A DNA stretch of 64,000 nt from an uncultured Pseudothermotoga sp. GTDB lineage: Bacteria > Thermotogota > Thermotogae > Thermotogales > DSM-5069. A program made the position numbers and the translations under genes. Numbering within the stretch: position 1 is the first letter of the stretch; each line of letters begins with the position of its first letter. Of the stretch, positions 52,073 to 60,779 are shown in pieces. The DNA lies in NCBI GenBank assembly GCA_937995655.1, contig CALKJI010000009.1, positions 62,001 through 126,000 of the forward strand, written 5' to 3'. The notes beneath the pieces were generated by a model. The model did no database searches. It was given only the letters and a program-made list of their open reading frames with translations, and was not told the origin of the DNA.

Positions 52073-53755
52073 TCAAATCCTTTCGAAAAACTTGTCAAGA
52101 TCGTTCAAATCTATAGAATATATTATTGGGCGACCATGGGGACAGGTGTTAATTTTTTTATCAAAGACCTGTCGTACAAGAAAGAGAGCTTGTTCACCGT
52201 CTAATCTATCTTTGGTTCTAAATGCGCTCTTACAGGCTATGTCCGCTATAATTTTCTTGATGACCTCTTCGAAGCTCCGCAAATCTATCAACTTTATCTC
52301 GTCAATACTTTGTATTAGAAAATCTTTTATATCACTTTGGTCCAACCACTTTGGGATCCTCTTTACAGCTATTTTCCCTGGTTGTATTTGATAATCGAAC
52401 CCTATTCTTTTTAGAAGATCCGTCTTTTCAAGCAGATCTAGCTCACTTTTTCTGAGTGGTATTTCCATATCTATGAGCAGATCAGTTACTGGCATATGAT
52501 CGATGGATGATATCATTTCATCATAGATGAGTCTTTCATGTGCCGCATGAAAATCGATGATAAGCAGATTTTCCAAAGTCTCAACGAGTATATATCTTCC
52601 TCTCAAAATACCGATTAAGTTGAAGTCCAGTGGCTTGAGAAAATAGTGATTGCTCATTCTCTTAAATTCCATGGATTGTACTTTCAGATCACTTTTGTAA
52701 GTTCTAAAAGATTCTGATACTCTATGATCGGATGTTTCATCAGAAAGGTTTTCAGTGATAGGGAGTTTGTGGAGGACAACCTTGTGAAAGACTTTCTTAA
52801 TAGTATCTCGGACTAGCTTGAAGATTTTTTCTTCATCGGAGAATTTTACTTCCAGTTTCTGAGGGTGAATGTTTACATCGACATCCCTTGATGAAATACT
52901 CAGGTTCAATATAACTAATGGGTGTTCTCCCTTTGAGAGAAAATCATTGTATGCTGCATAAATAGCACTTTGTACAATTGGATTTATTACATACCTACCG
53001 TTCACATAGATAAATATTGTCCTCTTACTTCTGAAAAATGGAGGCTTTGTCACACAACCCGTTATTCTCAGACCCTGTTGCTCCATATCTAAAGTAGCCA
53101 AAGAATCGTGTGAGACATCCTTGAAAAGAGCAATAACGCGCTCAGTCAAGTTAGAAGGGGAAAAATTGTATATAACTTGCTGATCTTTCAACAAAATAAA
53201 GGCTATTTGTGGATGAGAAAGACAAAACCTTTCAAAGGTTTCCGTTGCCATTCGTCCTTCGATAGCAGGTGATTTCAGAAATTTCCTTCTGGCGGGCACG
53301 TTGAAAAACAAATCTCTGACTATGACGGTCGTGCCTTTTTGGCAAGCGACAGCTCTTTGGTAAATCAAATTCCCAGCCACTATCTCAACTTCGTGACCTA
53401 TCTGCGATCGATCGGTCCTAGAGATTATCTTGGTCTTACTCACTTGACAAATAGAGTAAAGAGCTTCTCCACGAAAGCCAAAGGATCTTAGCAGGTAAAT
53501 GTCTTCAAAGCTCAAAATCTTGCTTGTTGCATGAGGTTCAAAACACAACAGCAAATCTTCTCTATCCATGCCTTCACCGTTGTCTTGAACTCTTATCTCA
53601 TCTTTTCCACCATTCAAGAGCTCCACAACTATTCTTGTGGCCAAAGCATCTATTGAGTTTTCGATTAATTCCTTGACCACAGAATGTGTGCCAGTAACAA
53701 CCTCTCCGGCGGCGATCTTTGAGACAACCGAAGGGTCTAGTTTCTTAATCTTCAT
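52073..53755 (-). CDS. mutL: DNA mismatch repair protein MutL
   Basis: IAAGEVVTGTHSVVKELIENSIDA, DNGEGMDREDLLLCFEPHATSKI, FGFRGEALYSI, FNVPARRKFLKS, VNIHPQKLEVKF. Confidence 0.96.
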   Translation of the reverse strand: MKIKKLDPSVVSKIAAGEVVTGTHSVVKELIENSIDALATRIVVELLNGGKDEIRVQDNGEGMDREDLLLCFEPHATSKILSFEDIYLLRSFGFRGEALYSICQVSKTKIISRTDRSQIGHEVEIVAGNLIYQRAVACQKGTTVIVRDLFFNVPARRKFLKSPAIEGRMATETFERFCLSHPQIAFILLKDQQVIYNFSPSNLTERVIALFKDVSHDSLATLDMEQQGLRITGCVTKPPFFRSKRTIFIYVNGRYVINPIVQSAIYAAYNDFLSKGEHPLVILNLSISSRDVDVNIHPQKLEVKFSDEEKIFKLVRDTIKKVFHKVVLHKLPITENLSDETSDHRVSESFRTYKSDLKVQSMEFKRMSNHYFLKPLDFNLIGILRGRYILVETLENLLIIDFHAAHERLIYDEMISSIDHMPVTDLLIDMEIPLRKSELDLLEKTDLLKRIGFDYQIQPGKIAVKRIPKWLDQSDIKDFLIQSIDEIKLIDLRSFEEVIKKIIADIACKSAFRTKDRLDGEQALFLVRQVFDKKINTCPHGRPIIYSIDLNDLDKFFERI

Positions 53756-53826
53756 GTAACGACACCTCACTTAATAATGATAACTCACAGAGATATAAAA
53801 AGAAAAGAAGACCGAGGTGATCCTTT

Positions 53827-55008
53827 TTGAGAAATGGCAAAGGACTTTCAGCAGTGAAATTCATTGTTTTGATGGGTTTTATGAGTCTTTTTTCTGACAT
53901 TGTTCACGAAGGTGCAAAAAGTATATCAGGACCTTACCTTGGACTGTTGGGTGCCAGCGCGACTGTTATTTCACTAACCGCAGGGCTTGGTGAGTTCATA
54001 GGCTATGCATTCAGAATGATCAGTGGATACTTCACTGACAGAACGAAGCGTTATTGGCTGATAACCTTTCTTGGTTATACATTGAATCTGTTAGCAATTC
54101 CGACGCTCGCCTTTGTCGGGAAGTGGCAATTAGCAGTTTTGCTGTTGATAGCTGAAAGATTTGGCAAAGCCACTAGAAAACCTGCTAAAGATACCATGAT
54201 GTCTTTTGCAGCGAAACAAGTTGGGACGGGTTGGGGATTTGGTTTGCACGAGGCTTTAGACCAAATTGGTGCGGTGGCAGGTCCAATTTTTTTGGCAATA
54301 GCTATAACTTTGAAAAACGGTGATGAACTTTTAAGATATAAGTTTTCTCTGTCATTACTGCTTGTTCCTGCAATAATCTCGCTTTTGTTATTGACAACAG
54401 CTCGTATTCTTTTCCCAAAACCTATTGATTTTGAAAAGACACCATCTGCGAAAACAAAGAATTTGGTGACGAAAAGTTTCGCCTGGTATCTTGCTGCAAT
54501 TTCATTCATAGCCGCTGGCTTTGCGGATTTTCCCTTGATAGCATATCATTTTAACAAGATTAATGTAGTCAGTGCTTCCTTGATTCCTTTATTCTATTCA
54601 ATAGCAATGGGTACTGATGCCGTTGCAGCACTTGTATTTGGAAAGCTTTTCGATAGGCGAGGTCTAATGGTTTTAATGATTTCATCGTCGTTAAGTGCAT
54701 TTTTCGCGCCACTTGTTTTCCTAACGAGAAATTTGTTTGTAATAAGTCTTGGTGTGTGCTTATGGGGCATAGGAATTGGCGCTCAGGAATCCATACTGAA
54801 GGCTGTTGTTGCAAATCTCATATCCATCGAAAAGCGAGGTACAGCCTATGGAATTTTCAACACAATATTTGGTCTTGCTTGGTTTCTTGGTAGTTTTTTG
54901 ATGGGTGTCTTGTACGATAGATCCCTAGTTGCGCTGGTGTTTTTCTCGGTATTGATGGAACTTCTTTCGATCATAATGCTTCTTTTCATGATCAAATCGA
55001 ATCAGTGA
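53827..55008 (+). CDS. MFS transporter
   Basis: Polytopic membrane protein; GYFTDRTKRYW and KLFDRRG MFS-loop motifs; TTG start. Confidence 0.85.
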   Translation: MRNGKGLSAVKFIVLMGFMSLFSDIVHEGAKSISGPYLGLLGASATVISLTAGLGEFIGYAFRMISGYFTDRTKRYWLITFLGYTLNLLAIPTLAFVGKWQLAVLLLIAERFGKATRKPAKDTMMSFAAKQVGTGWGFGLHEALDQIGAVAGPIFLAIAITLKNGDELLRYKFSLSLLLVPAIISLLLLTTARILFPKPIDFEKTPSAKTKNLVTKSFAWYLAAISFIAAGFADFPLIAYHFNKINVVSASLIPLFYSIAMGTDAVAALVFGKLFDRRGLMVLMISSSLSAFFAPLVFLTRNLFVISLGVCLWGIGIGAQESILKAVVANLISIEKRGTAYGIFNTIFGLAWFLGSFLMGVLYDRSLVALVFFSVLMELLSIIMLLFMIKSNQ

Positions 55009-55712
55009 TTAGAAAGAACAATCTTTATGAATTTTAGAACATCTCTTGGCACGTTCTTTTTACTAAGTGGCGACTGAAGAAATCTGTAGAACCATTCAAG
55101 ATGAAGTCTTTGAATAAATCTGGGTGCTCGTTTCTTGAAACCAGATATGACATCAAAAGAGCCTCCAACACCCATCGCAAAGATGGCATTTGTCTTTGAG
55201 AAATTCTCGCTGATCCACAGTTCTTGTTTTGGTACTCCCATACCGACAAAAACGATGTCAGCACAACTTTTGTTTATCAGTTCGACCGGCTCATCACCAC
55301 TGAAATAGCCGTGGTGATATCCGCAAACGATCTTTCCAAATCTCTTATTCAGGTTTTCCGCTGCGTGTGTGACGACCTGTGGTTTAGCTCCCAGTAAAAA
55401 AACCTTCCATTTCCTGTGCTCTGCGATTCTACAAAGCTCGACCATCGTGTCTATGCCAGTTACCCTTTGTGCCTGCTTTCCATGTATCCTCTTAATTGCC
55501 CATACAACGCCGATGCCATCAGGAAAGATCAAATCAGCCTTCTGAAGTGCCCCTCTGTAGGTACTGTCTTCGACAGCTTTAACGACAATCGAAGCATTTG
55601 CTGTGACAACGAAGGTCTTGGTTCTGCTGGAAATTCTTTCAATTAGTAAGTTGACAAGTTCCTGTCTTTCTGCAACTGTGATGGTTAAGTCGAAAAGATT
55701 GACTCTCTCCAA
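55002..55712 (-). CDS. WecG/TagA/CpsF family glycosyltransferase
   Basis: TANASIVVKAVEDSTYRGALQKADLIFPDGIGVVWA, KVFLLGAKPQVVTHAAENL, ADIVFVGMGVPKQELWI, GVGGSFDVISGFKKRAPRFIQRLHLEWFYRFLQ. Confidence 0.94.
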   Translation of the reverse strand: MERVNLFDLTITVAERQELVNLLIERISSRTKTFVVTANASIVVKAVEDSTYRGALQKADLIFPDGIGVVWAIKRIHGKQAQRVTGIDTMVELCRIAEHRKWKVFLLGAKPQVVTHAAENLNKRFGKIVCGYHHGYFSGDEPVELINKSCADIVFVGMGVPKQELWISENFSKTNAIFAMGVGGSFDVISGFKKRAPRFIQRLHLEWFYRFLQSPLSKKNVPRDVLKFIKIVLSNH

Positions 55713-55738
55713 TCAGAGGCCCCCATTACAAAATTTTA

Positions 55739-55756
55739 AGGCCGACTTTGCGGCCT
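55739..55756 (-). terminator. hairpin downstream of tRNA-Leu
   Basis: Minus strand AGGCCG-CAAAGT-CGGCCT-TAAAATTTT immediately 3' of the tRNA. Confidence 0.65.
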
Positions 55757-55760
55757 CGTT

Positions 55761-55846
55761 TGGTGCCGAGGGCGGGACTTGAACCCGCACGGGAGAAACC
55801 CACATGATCCTGAGTCATGCGCGTCTGCCATTTCCGCCACCTCGGC
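55761..55846 (-). tRNA. tRNA-Leu (anticodon CAG)
   Basis: Minus strand GCCGAGGTGGCGGAAATGGCAGACGCGCATGACTCAGGATCATG...long variable arm...GCGGGTTCAAGTCCCGCCCTCGGCACCA; CCA encoded. Confidence 0.95.
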
Positions 55847-55966
55847 AGAATTACCACACCTATGATATCACAAGACCACTATCTGATCAAGAGAATCTTT
55901 AGACTGTGAGTAATTAACAAAAAATATAAAAAAACGTTACCGATAGATAACAAAATTATACCAAAA

Positions 55967-55992
55967 TAGTGTTATATATAAATAGAACACTA
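55967..55992. promoter_or_regulatory. inverted repeat TAGTGTT-N12-AACACTA, candidate GntR-family operator
   Basis: 7-bp perfect arms just upstream of an operon that encodes a GntR/YtrA regulator. Confidence 0.5.
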
Positions 55993-56011
55993 TATAAATG
56001 GAGGGATTATT

Positions 56012-56929
56012 GTGGAATCGATCAGACAGTCAAGATTTCTTCAAGCATCGATATTCGTCGCGATTTTGGGAATTTTTGGTTGGTTGTCAGCCTTTGTTCC
56101 TCTAAAGATCGTACTCGCTTTCGTTGCCATAATGATTCTGGCTTTCACACTCAAAAGTTACGTAAGGCACATGGCCGGTTTTGTGGTGCTGGCAGTCATA
56201 ATTTTCCTGATCCCAGCCGCCACTAACAGCTACTCTGATATCATCTTGCCGATCTTTTTCAGGCTACCCTTTGTGAGTGTACTGAAGGAAGTCCCACCGT
56301 CAAAGACAATAGATCTGAAACCAAGGGTAGTTATTGAGGGTGATTTGAGTGTGGAAATACGATTCACCGATTCAAATATGATGCACCTGGCCAATGAACT
56401 GGATGTGAAGATATTAGAAGATGAAGTTAGAATCTCCGGCAGCTACTCAAATAGAAAGTATATCATCGAGGTCGGCACCAACGAATTGAGAGACTTAAAG
56501 ATTGATGCTGTGGCAATTTCTGTTAATGGTGATTGTCAGATAGATTCGATTTATATTGACGGGACAGCGATAAATGTAAGTGGCAACATTGGTGCGAATC
56601 GTCTGACATTGAGAGGGACCGGCGTAAATCTGAGTGGTGAATTGCATGGGAAATCACTCGACGTACGAGGAGCAGGGGTCAATTTAAAAGGTGAATTCAA
56701 ATTTGAAACGATCAGAATAGACGGAACAGGTGTCTCAGTTGGTATGACAATTCCCTCGGGCAGATCTCTTTCCATAGATGGAACAGGAGTTAATGGAATT
56801 ATTACTTATGTTGGTCAGAATGATTTCTATCTAAAGGTTGACGGGACTGGCGGAAAGATCACACTGAGAAATCGATCAAAGGCAGATATTCGCATTGATA
56901 GCTCTGGTGTCAAAATAGTGAGAGAGTGA
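56012..56929 (+). CDS. membrane-anchored beta-solenoid-like protein (GIN/DUF4097-like repeats)
   Basis: N-terminal TM segments; repeats IDGTAINVSGN, LRGTGVNLSGE, VRGAGVNLKGE, IDGTGVSVGM, IDGTGVNGI, VDGTGGKI, IDSSGVKI. Confidence 0.75.
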   Translation: MESIRQSRFLQASIFVAILGIFGWLSAFVPLKIVLAFVAIMILAFTLKSYVRHMAGFVVLAVIIFLIPAATNSYSDIILPIFFRLPFVSVLKEVPPSKTIDLKPRVVIEGDLSVEIRFTDSNMMHLANELDVKILEDEVRISGSYSNRKYIIEVGTNELRDLKIDAVAISVNGDCQIDSIYIDGTAINVSGNIGANRLTLRGTGVNLSGELHGKSLDVRGAGVNLKGEFKFETIRIDGTGVSVGMTIPSGRSLSIDGTGVNGIITYVGQNDFYLKVDGTGGKITLRNRSKADIRIDSSGVKIVRE

Positions 56930-57297
56930 TCCGAATGCTCAGGAGAGTAGATAAACACAGCGGTATTCCTGCCTATCTTCAGATCATGAATCAAATCAAA
57001 TCAGAAATATTACTGGGCAACCTCAAAGCCGAATCACGATTACCACCCGTGAGGGAACTTGAAATCATCTTCGATGTCAATGTGAATACCATTCTCAAGG
57101 CACTCGACAAATTGAAGAGCGAGGGGGTTTTGATGTCAGAGCAAGGTATCGGATATTTTGTCGCTAGGAATATTTCAGTTGATCCACAGATCACACAAGA
57201 AATAAGAAGGCTGGTGGGTGATCTGAAATCAAAAGGACTCGATCTGTATACTTCGTTGTTATTAATCGAGGAGGTGTGGAAAAATGAAAAACTTTGA
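56926..57297 (+). CDS. GntR family transcriptional regulator (YtrA type)
   Basis: GIPAYLQIMNQIKSEILLGNLKAESRLPPVRELEIIFDVNVNTILKALDKLKSEGVLMSEQGIGYFV; short C-terminal domain. Confidence 0.93.
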   Translation: MIRMLRRVDKHSGIPAYLQIMNQIKSEILLGNLKAESRLPPVRELEIIFDVNVNTILKALDKLKSEGVLMSEQGIGYFVARNISVDPQITQEIRRLVGDLKSKGLDLYTSLLLIEEVWKNEKL

Positions 57298-57856
57298 TGT
57301 GTATGTAAGAAAGCAATTGCTTGAAAAGTATTCAAGTATGGTTTTCTTTCTTGTCGTAATGCTCTTTCCAACCTTCGGGACAAAGGCATTTGGAGTTTTC
57401 TTCATAACACTCTTTTCGCTTGCATCTGACATAAGACACAGAAGGCTAGATTTGATGACCTTTCTTCCCTTGACTAGAAGACAGTTATTCTGGATGGAAT
57501 ATCTATTTCTCTTATCATTAATCTCAGTGACATTCTTTGTTGGGTTACCTTTTGCCGATCGATCGATAGATTCTTGGTTGATGCTTTTAAAGTCAGTCGT
57601 CTTTTTGTCCTGTTATTTTGGAGTAGTAATATCTTCCGTAAGCGTTGGATTTGATCCCTATGGTGCGGCTTTTTTGTTCTTGTTGATCGACCTAGTACTG
57701 GGAGGTATTGGGTCAAGTCGCCTTGGTCCAACATTTAATCCTTACAAATTAGTAAGTCCCATATATCAAGCAAACATTCTAGCTTCATTCATTTTCGCTG
57801 CTGTTTTGGTTTACGTGGCATACAAGTTTTTTACAAAAAGAGGTGGTGAAAGATGA
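57284..57856 (+). CDS. ABC transporter permease-like membrane protein
   Basis: About six hydrophobic segments; between GntR regulator and ABC ATPase with overlaps on both sides. Confidence 0.75.
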   Translation: MKNFDVYVRKQLLEKYSSMVFFLVVMLFPTFGTKAFGVFFITLFSLASDIRHRRLDLMTFLPLTRRQLFWMEYLFLLSLISVTFFVGLPFADRSIDSWLMLLKSVVFLSCYFGVVISSVSVGFDPYGAAFLFLLIDLVLGGIGSSRLGPTFNPYKLVSPIYQANILASFIFAAVLVYVAYKFFTKRGGER

Positions 57857-58677
57857 TTCGTGTAGAGCATCTCAGAAAACAATTGGGTAGCAAACAAGTA
57901 TTGAGTGACATTTCCTTCACAGTAGAGGATGGAACTGTATTTGCATTGGTAGGTCCAAATGGAGCAGGCAAGACGACAACGATAAGATGTTTAACTGGTG
58001 CTCTAAGAGCTGATGGAGGTCTAGTAGAACTCTTTGGTGAGAAATGTGATAGTACGAACGAGCTCAAAATAAAGGAAAGAATAGCTGTTGTTCCTGAGGA
58101 AAGATCTGTTTTTCGAAATTTCACAGCAACAGACTACCTACAACTATGGTCCAGACTCTATCCAAAATGGGATGAAAGGACATTTTCAAATTTCATCGCA
58201 AGATATGGTTTTGACCTGTCTCAAAGGGTTGAATCATATTCGATTGGGATGAAAACCATTTTCCTTATCGGCCTTTGTGTGGCAAGCCAAGCAGAACTGT
58301 TGGTACTTGACGAACCTACCCAGCATCTAGACCCCACAATAAGGCTAGAGATAATGGATGTATTGAAAGAATCTGCCAATTCAGGTAAGACAATATTCAT
58401 CTCTTCACACGAGATATTCGAAATAGAAGAATATGCCACACATTTTGGAATAGTAAAGGAAGGGAGAATGATTTACTCAGACTCCATAGACAACGCCAAG
58501 GAAAATCACAGAGTAATCGATACAGGAGGAAACCTGGACGCCTCCGATGTGATAGGCTTGGTTGGTTCAAGTGTCCTTGTAAAAACTAAAGCTGAAGTGG
58601 GGAGGTTTCCAAAACTGAATGAAATTGTCGTAGGATATCTCACAGGCCATCGTGAAAGATCTATATCATTAAAATGA
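57853..58677 (+). CDS. ABC transporter ATP-binding protein
   Basis: VGPNGAGKTTTIRCLTGALRADGGLVELFG, LLVLDEPTQHLDPTIRLEIMDVLKE, FISSHEIFEIEEYATHFGIVKEGRM. Confidence 0.93.
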   Translation: MIRVEHLRKQLGSKQVLSDISFTVEDGTVFALVGPNGAGKTTTIRCLTGALRADGGLVELFGEKCDSTNELKIKERIAVVPEERSVFRNFTATDYLQLWSRLYPKWDERTFSNFIARYGFDLSQRVESYSIGMKTIFLIGLCVASQAELLVLDEPTQHLDPTIRLEIMDVLKESANSGKTIFISSHEIFEIEEYATHFGIVKEGRMIYSDSIDNAKENHRVIDTGGNLDASDVIGLVGSSVLVKTKAEVGRFPKLNEIVVGYLTGHRERSISLK

Positions 58678-58700
58678 AAGCGGGTGAACCCGCTTTCATT
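58673..58700. terminator. bidirectional hairpin between convergent genes
   Basis: AATGAAAGCGGGT-GA-ACCCGCTTTCATT perfect 13-bp arms overlapping both stop codons; no strong T run. Confidence 0.6.
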
Positions 58701-60030
58701 CTCTCAAAAATATCAAATAAATGATAAACAAAAGGGCAAGAATCCATGTTAACCAATGTACTTGCCTTGTTTTTTTGCTGAAAAGTTTAACGATGGGATA
58801 GGTGATGATCCCCAAGGCTATACCGTTGGCGATGGAATAGGTCAAAGGCATCATGAGCAAGGTTATGAAAGCTGGTACTGCTTCGCTGATGTCATCCCAG
58901 TTGATTTTCTTGAGCGTGTTAATCATGAGAACACCAACAAAAACTAATGCTGGTGCAGTTGCAGCTGATGGTACGGTTAAAGCAAGGGGAGAAAAGAAAA
59001 GCATAAGGAGCATTAAGATAGCAACTACAACGGCCGTTAGACCTGTCCTACCTCCTTCAGCTATACCTGCGCTGCTTTCTATATACGTTGTAACTGTAGA
59101 AGTACCAAAAGCGGCGCCAACAGAGGTCCCAACGGCATCGGCAAGGTATGCCCTCGATGCCCTTGGTAAATCACCATTCTTCATAAAGCCCGCTGATTCT
59201 GCCAATCCCGTTAGCGTTCCGAGCGTATCAAAAAAGTCTACGAAGAAAAATGTAAAAACAACCATCCAGAATGTCGCCGTACCCAAAGCTTGAAGGTTGA
59301 AATCCATTTTCATGAATGTGGGCGCAATGGATGGGACTTTACCGATTATACCCTGATAATTCGTGACACCAAAGATAGGCAAGGCACCTATTAAAGTACT
59401 TACAAGTATGCCAATCATTATTGCCCCTGGTACTTTGAGAGCGAAAAGTATGGCTATGATGAAGAAACCTATTATTGCAACTATTACGTTCGGATCGCTA
59501 AGGTGACCCAAACTCACAAAGGTTGCAGGATCAGCCACAACAATCCCTGCTCCTTTCAAACCTATGAAGGCTATGAACAACCCTATGCCTGCACCCGTTG
59601 CTAACTTTACTGAATCTGGTATAGCCTTCACGACGAAGCCACGGGCACCCGTTACCGTCAAGAGTATGAATATGAGACCTTCCACAAAGACCGCAGCAAG
59701 AGCTACTCTCCAATCAATACCCATCTTCAAGCACACAGTGAAGGCAAAGTATGCATTCAATCCCATACCTGGTGCAAGAGCGAACGGGTAGTTCGCGAAC
59801 AATCCCATGATCAATGTTGCTGTCACGGATCCAAAAATCGTTGCCACCATGAAAGCCCCGAAGAATTGCGTGTAAAGAGTGCTGCCAGGCGTAGCACCGG
59901 GAATAACATTGATGAGAATAGAAGGATTGACAAAGACAATGTAAGCCATGGTGAGAAAGGTTGTGATCCCTGCAACTACTTCTCGACGTACAGTTGTGCC
60001 GTTCTCTTTCAGACGAAAGAGTTTTTCCAC
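58696..60030 (-). CDS. NCS2 family (AzgA-like) purine permease
   Basis: REVVAGITTFLTMAYIVFVNPSIL, LFANYPFALAPGMGLNAYFAFTV, FVDFFDTLGTLTGLAESAGFM, SSAGIAEGGRTGLTAVVVAIL. GTG start 60030 after GGGAGGG. Confidence 0.94.
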   Translation of the reverse strand: MEKLFRLKENGTTVRREVVAGITTFLTMAYIVFVNPSILINVIPGATPGSTLYTQFFGAFMVATIFGSVTATLIMGLFANYPFALAPGMGLNAYFAFTVCLKMGIDWRVALAAVFVEGLIFILLTVTGARGFVVKAIPDSVKLATGAGIGLFIAFIGLKGAGIVVADPATFVSLGHLSDPNVIVAIIGFFIIAILFALKVPGAIMIGILVSTLIGALPIFGVTNYQGIIGKVPSIAPTFMKMDFNLQALGTATFWMVVFTFFFVDFFDTLGTLTGLAESAGFMKNGDLPRASRAYLADAVGTSVGAAFGTSTVTTYIESSAGIAEGGRTGLTAVVVAILMLLMLFFSPLALTVPSAATAPALVFVGVLMINTLKKINWDDISEAVPAFITLLMMPLTYSIANGIALGIITYPIVKLFSKKTRQVHWLTWILALLFIIYLIFLRE

Positions 60031-60141
60031 ATTTCTCCCTCCCACGAAGAAATTTAAAAACACAGAAAAAATATTACACGAGAAACATTTAAATGATCTA
60101 TATTTTGTATGAAACAATTCTTTGAACAAAAGACTATCGAT

Positions 60142-60675
60142 TTATAACTGAAGATTGTCTGGATTTATGAAAAGATCGATCCATGGCTTTGTGAAAGAGA
60201 ATCTTATGTAGAACACTATCGATAGAATATACAGGACAGTGACAGCGATCTTTATTCCCTTGGTCAATGAAACTCTCTGTATATTCTTCTCCAAGGAACA
60301 ACCGATAATCGCTGAAATGAAGGTGACTGCAAATGCCCAAATCAATTCAACAGCAACAGATTGGATGTGTCCAACCAGAGCCGGTGCCATATACCATACA
60401 ATGACGATGAACCAAGGTACAAGTATGGCTGAAAGGACCCGTGGTTGCCAGAAATTCCCTTGTTGAACCTTTTTTCTTCCCAGAAGGTACTCGATTACAT
60501 TAACAATTGAATAGGACCAAAATCCCATCTTGAGATGTTCGAAAACAGATTCGTCTACTCCACAGAATGGTATCAACAAAGGCCATCTCAGCACTTCGTA
60601 GGCGAAATGGAGAACGGAAAAAACTATCAAATAAAGTGTAGCCTTCAACAACACCCTCACACCATACACCTCCAT
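60142..60675 (-). CDS. hypothetical integral membrane protein (DUF6512-like)
   Basis: Multiple TM segments; LHFAYEVLRWPLLIPFCGVDESVFEHLKMGFWSY. Confidence 0.7.
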   Translation of the reverse strand: MEVYGVRVLLKATLYLIVFSVLHFAYEVLRWPLLIPFCGVDESVFEHLKMGFWSYSIVNVIEYLLGRKKVQQGNFWQPRVLSAILVPWFIVIVWYMAPALVGHIQSVAVELIWAFAVTFISAIIGCSLEKNIQRVSLTKGIKIAVTVLYILSIVFYIRFSFTKPWIDLFINPDNLQL

Positions 60676-60779
60676 CTAGATTTTGCATCATTTATAGTTC
60701 ATCAATCTGAGTTAATTTGACATCAACAACCGTTCAAATGGTATAATCATAACCAAGATCATACAAGGGGGTGCACAGC

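Noticed and set aside
53756-53826. Inverted repeat CACCTCA...GAGGTGA between mutL and the MFS gene
   Set aside because: Explained by two divergent Shine-Dalgarno sequences rather than a specific operator.
60031-60141. Possible purine riboswitch upstream of the NCS2 purine permease
   Set aside because: Conserved purine-riboswitch core and loop-loop sequences were not found in the leader.
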